Part shown: piece after piece, positions 63,301 through 64,000 of the stretch
Numbering within the stretch: the first letter of the stretch is position 1
How the letters are laid out: every line of letters starts with the position of its first letter
Assembly: GCA_023078555.1 (NCBI GenBank)
Contig: CM041199.1
Location: 10,775,943 to 10,839,942 of the forward strand
Direction: 5' to 3'
DNA from: Ulva prolifera
Taxonomy: Eukaryota > Chlorophyta > Ulvophyceae > Ulvales > Ulvaceae
DNA length: 64,000 nt
The notes under the pieces: generated by a model
The model's input: only the letters and a program-made list of their open reading frames with translations
Databases searched by the model: none
What the model was told of the DNA's origin: nothing
Position numbers and translations under genes: made by a program

Positions 63301-63696
63301 TGAACGGACTTGGTTGCAGCCACGCAACCCCCCGCACATCAAAGGTACGACTACATGAACATTCCAAGATGTTGGGGGGTATGGGATGTCCATCATTCAT
63401 TGCGTATTTTCTGCAGACACCATGGAGTGGTGTAATGCAAAAGTGCACACTTTCCACCAACCCATGTGAACGGACTTGGTTGCAGCCACGCAACCCCCCG
63501 CACATCAAAGGTACGACTACATGAACATTCCAAGATGTTGGGGGGCATGGGATGTCCATCATTCATTGCGTATTTTCTGCAGACACCATGGAGTGGTGTG
63601 GTGCAAAAGTGCACACTTTCCACCAACCCATGTGAATGGACTTGGTTGTAGCCACGCAACCCCCCGCGCATCAAAAGGTACGTCGACATGAACATT
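60370..63696. repeat. Array block: 20 monomers, contracted copy of 52.8-57.6 kb
   Basis: P-P-P-C-D-P-C-D-P-C-D-P-E-F-P-P-P-N-N-P. It matches 52755-55128 at offset 7649 and 56543-57580 at offset 6154, so it has one 1495-bp nonamer where the other has two. Private variants (cccTgcgcatc, ttgAtgctaac, actActagg) are shared. Confidence 0.88.
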
Positions 63697-64000
63697 CAAA
63701 GATGTTGGGGGGTATGGGATGTCCATCATTTATTGCGTATTTTCTGCAGACACCATGGCGTGGTGTGGTGCAAAAGTGCACACTTTCCACCAACCCATGT
63801 GAATGGACTTGGTTGTAGCCACGCAACCCCCCGCGCATCAAAAGGTACGTCGCCATGAACATTCAAAGATGTTGGGGGGTATGAGATGTCCATCATTCAT
63901 TGCGTATTTTCTGCAGACACCATGGAGTGGTGTGGTGCAAAAATGCACACTTTCCACCAACCCATGTGAATGGACTTGGTTGTAGCCACGCAACCCCCCG
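63697..64000. repeat. Array continues past window: P plus partial P (137 bp)
   Basis: P at 63697 carries catcatTtattgcg, also seen at 22458. The last monomer (63864 onward, tatgagatg and gcaaaaatgc) is cut by the window edge in its C run. The array has no boundary here. Confidence 0.92.

Larger units (their letters stand above)
1..64000. repeat. Satellite DNA array, about 166-167 bp monomer, 384 complete units
   Basis: The same unit recurs from the first to the last base, always in one orientation. Phasing at the ccaagatg-like motif gives 384 complete monomers and one 137-bp partial. Almost all units are 165-168 bp. The PstI-type consensus is about 51% GC, with a G6 run near its start and a C6 run about 120 bp later. 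No unique sequence, transposon, inverted segment or gene interrupts the array. Length, orientation and nested duplication fit a centromeric or pericentromeric satellite, but location on the chromosome is inference. The family is not one I recognise. Confidence 0.98.

Noticed and set aside
1-64000. CRISPR array
   Set aside because: Repeats are 166 bp and contiguous with no short conserved repeat plus unique spacers, and no cas genes.
1-64000. Human-type alpha satellite or CENP-B box
   Set aside because: Unit is not 171 bp, composition is about 51% GC, and I found no TTCG or CGAA core in the consensus monomers as the CENP-B box requires.
1-64000. G-quadruplex or i-motif from the G6 and C6 runs
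   Set aside because: Each strand has one long G run per monomer with at most one GGG beside it (tatggg), so no four-tract motif lies within a short span. Only structures between monomers would be possible, and I cannot support them.
1-64000. Protein-coding tandem repeat gene or ribosomal spacer repeats
   Set aside because: No reading frame is maintained across units, and no rRNA, promoter or terminator-like sequence flanks or interrupts the repeats.

Overview
The window is one uninterrupted, head-to-tail satellite DNA array. I phased it into 384 complete monomers plus a 137-bp partial at the right edge. Monomers average about 166 bp, all in the same orientation, with base 1 falling on a monomer start. 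I see no gene, RNA gene, transposon, CRISPR array, inversion or unique sequence. This is a eukaryotic heterochromatic tandem repeat. Unit length near 166-167 bp, nested higher-order duplications and conserved short dyads are typical of centromeric or pericentromeric satellites. I do not recognise the family and cannot assign a species; the consensus is about 51% GC and is not human-type alpha satellite.

Monomer classes (my names, phased to start at the ccaagatg-like motif): P, 167 bp, PstI and NcoI sites in the 5' half. N, 166 bp, P-like with taatgc, gaacgg and tgcagcc. Q, 166 bp, with gattatcattcattgcat replacing the PstI half. C, 165 bp, a Q 5' half with a diverged 3' half beginning ctatagac. 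D, 166 bp, a diverged 5' half (gattctgaaagatctagg) with a normal 3' half. E, 166 bp, cattttcc and tgtacccacgcacc. F, 166 bp, five instead of six G in the G run. N' is an N-like unit with caaagatg or cagagatg and tatgagatg. C is followed by D in all 53 cases and E is followed by F in all 19 cases, so C-D and E-F behave as fixed dimers in otherwise variable P/N/Q stretches.

Layout. 1-5.5 kb is mixed P/N/Q with four C-D dimers. 5.5-13.5 kb is a 24-monomer (3995-bp) unit in tandem duplicate, each copy holding two 1000-bp hexamers. 14.0-16.3 kb is a 1164-bp heptamer duplicate carrying a D/E hybrid monomer. 18.8-23.5 kb partly repeats 2-5 kb. 27.4-50.4 kb is C-D-rich and lacks E-F; it contains a second 24-monomer duplication (about 33.7-41.7 kb) and a 4.9-kb block repeated 14 kb apart. 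50.4-64 kb regains E-F and carries a 1495-bp nonamer present twice at 53.7-56.7 kb but once in the related block at 60.4-63.7 kb.

No genes act together here. The structure records layered unequal exchange: old monomer classes, intermediate dimers and hybrids, and recent near-identical multi-kilobase duplications. The best candidate for a functional signal is a 12-bp dyad at monomer offset 53 that is kept in different sequence in P, Q/C and D monomers. Comparisons were made by eye, so identity statements are approximate unless a specific difference is named.
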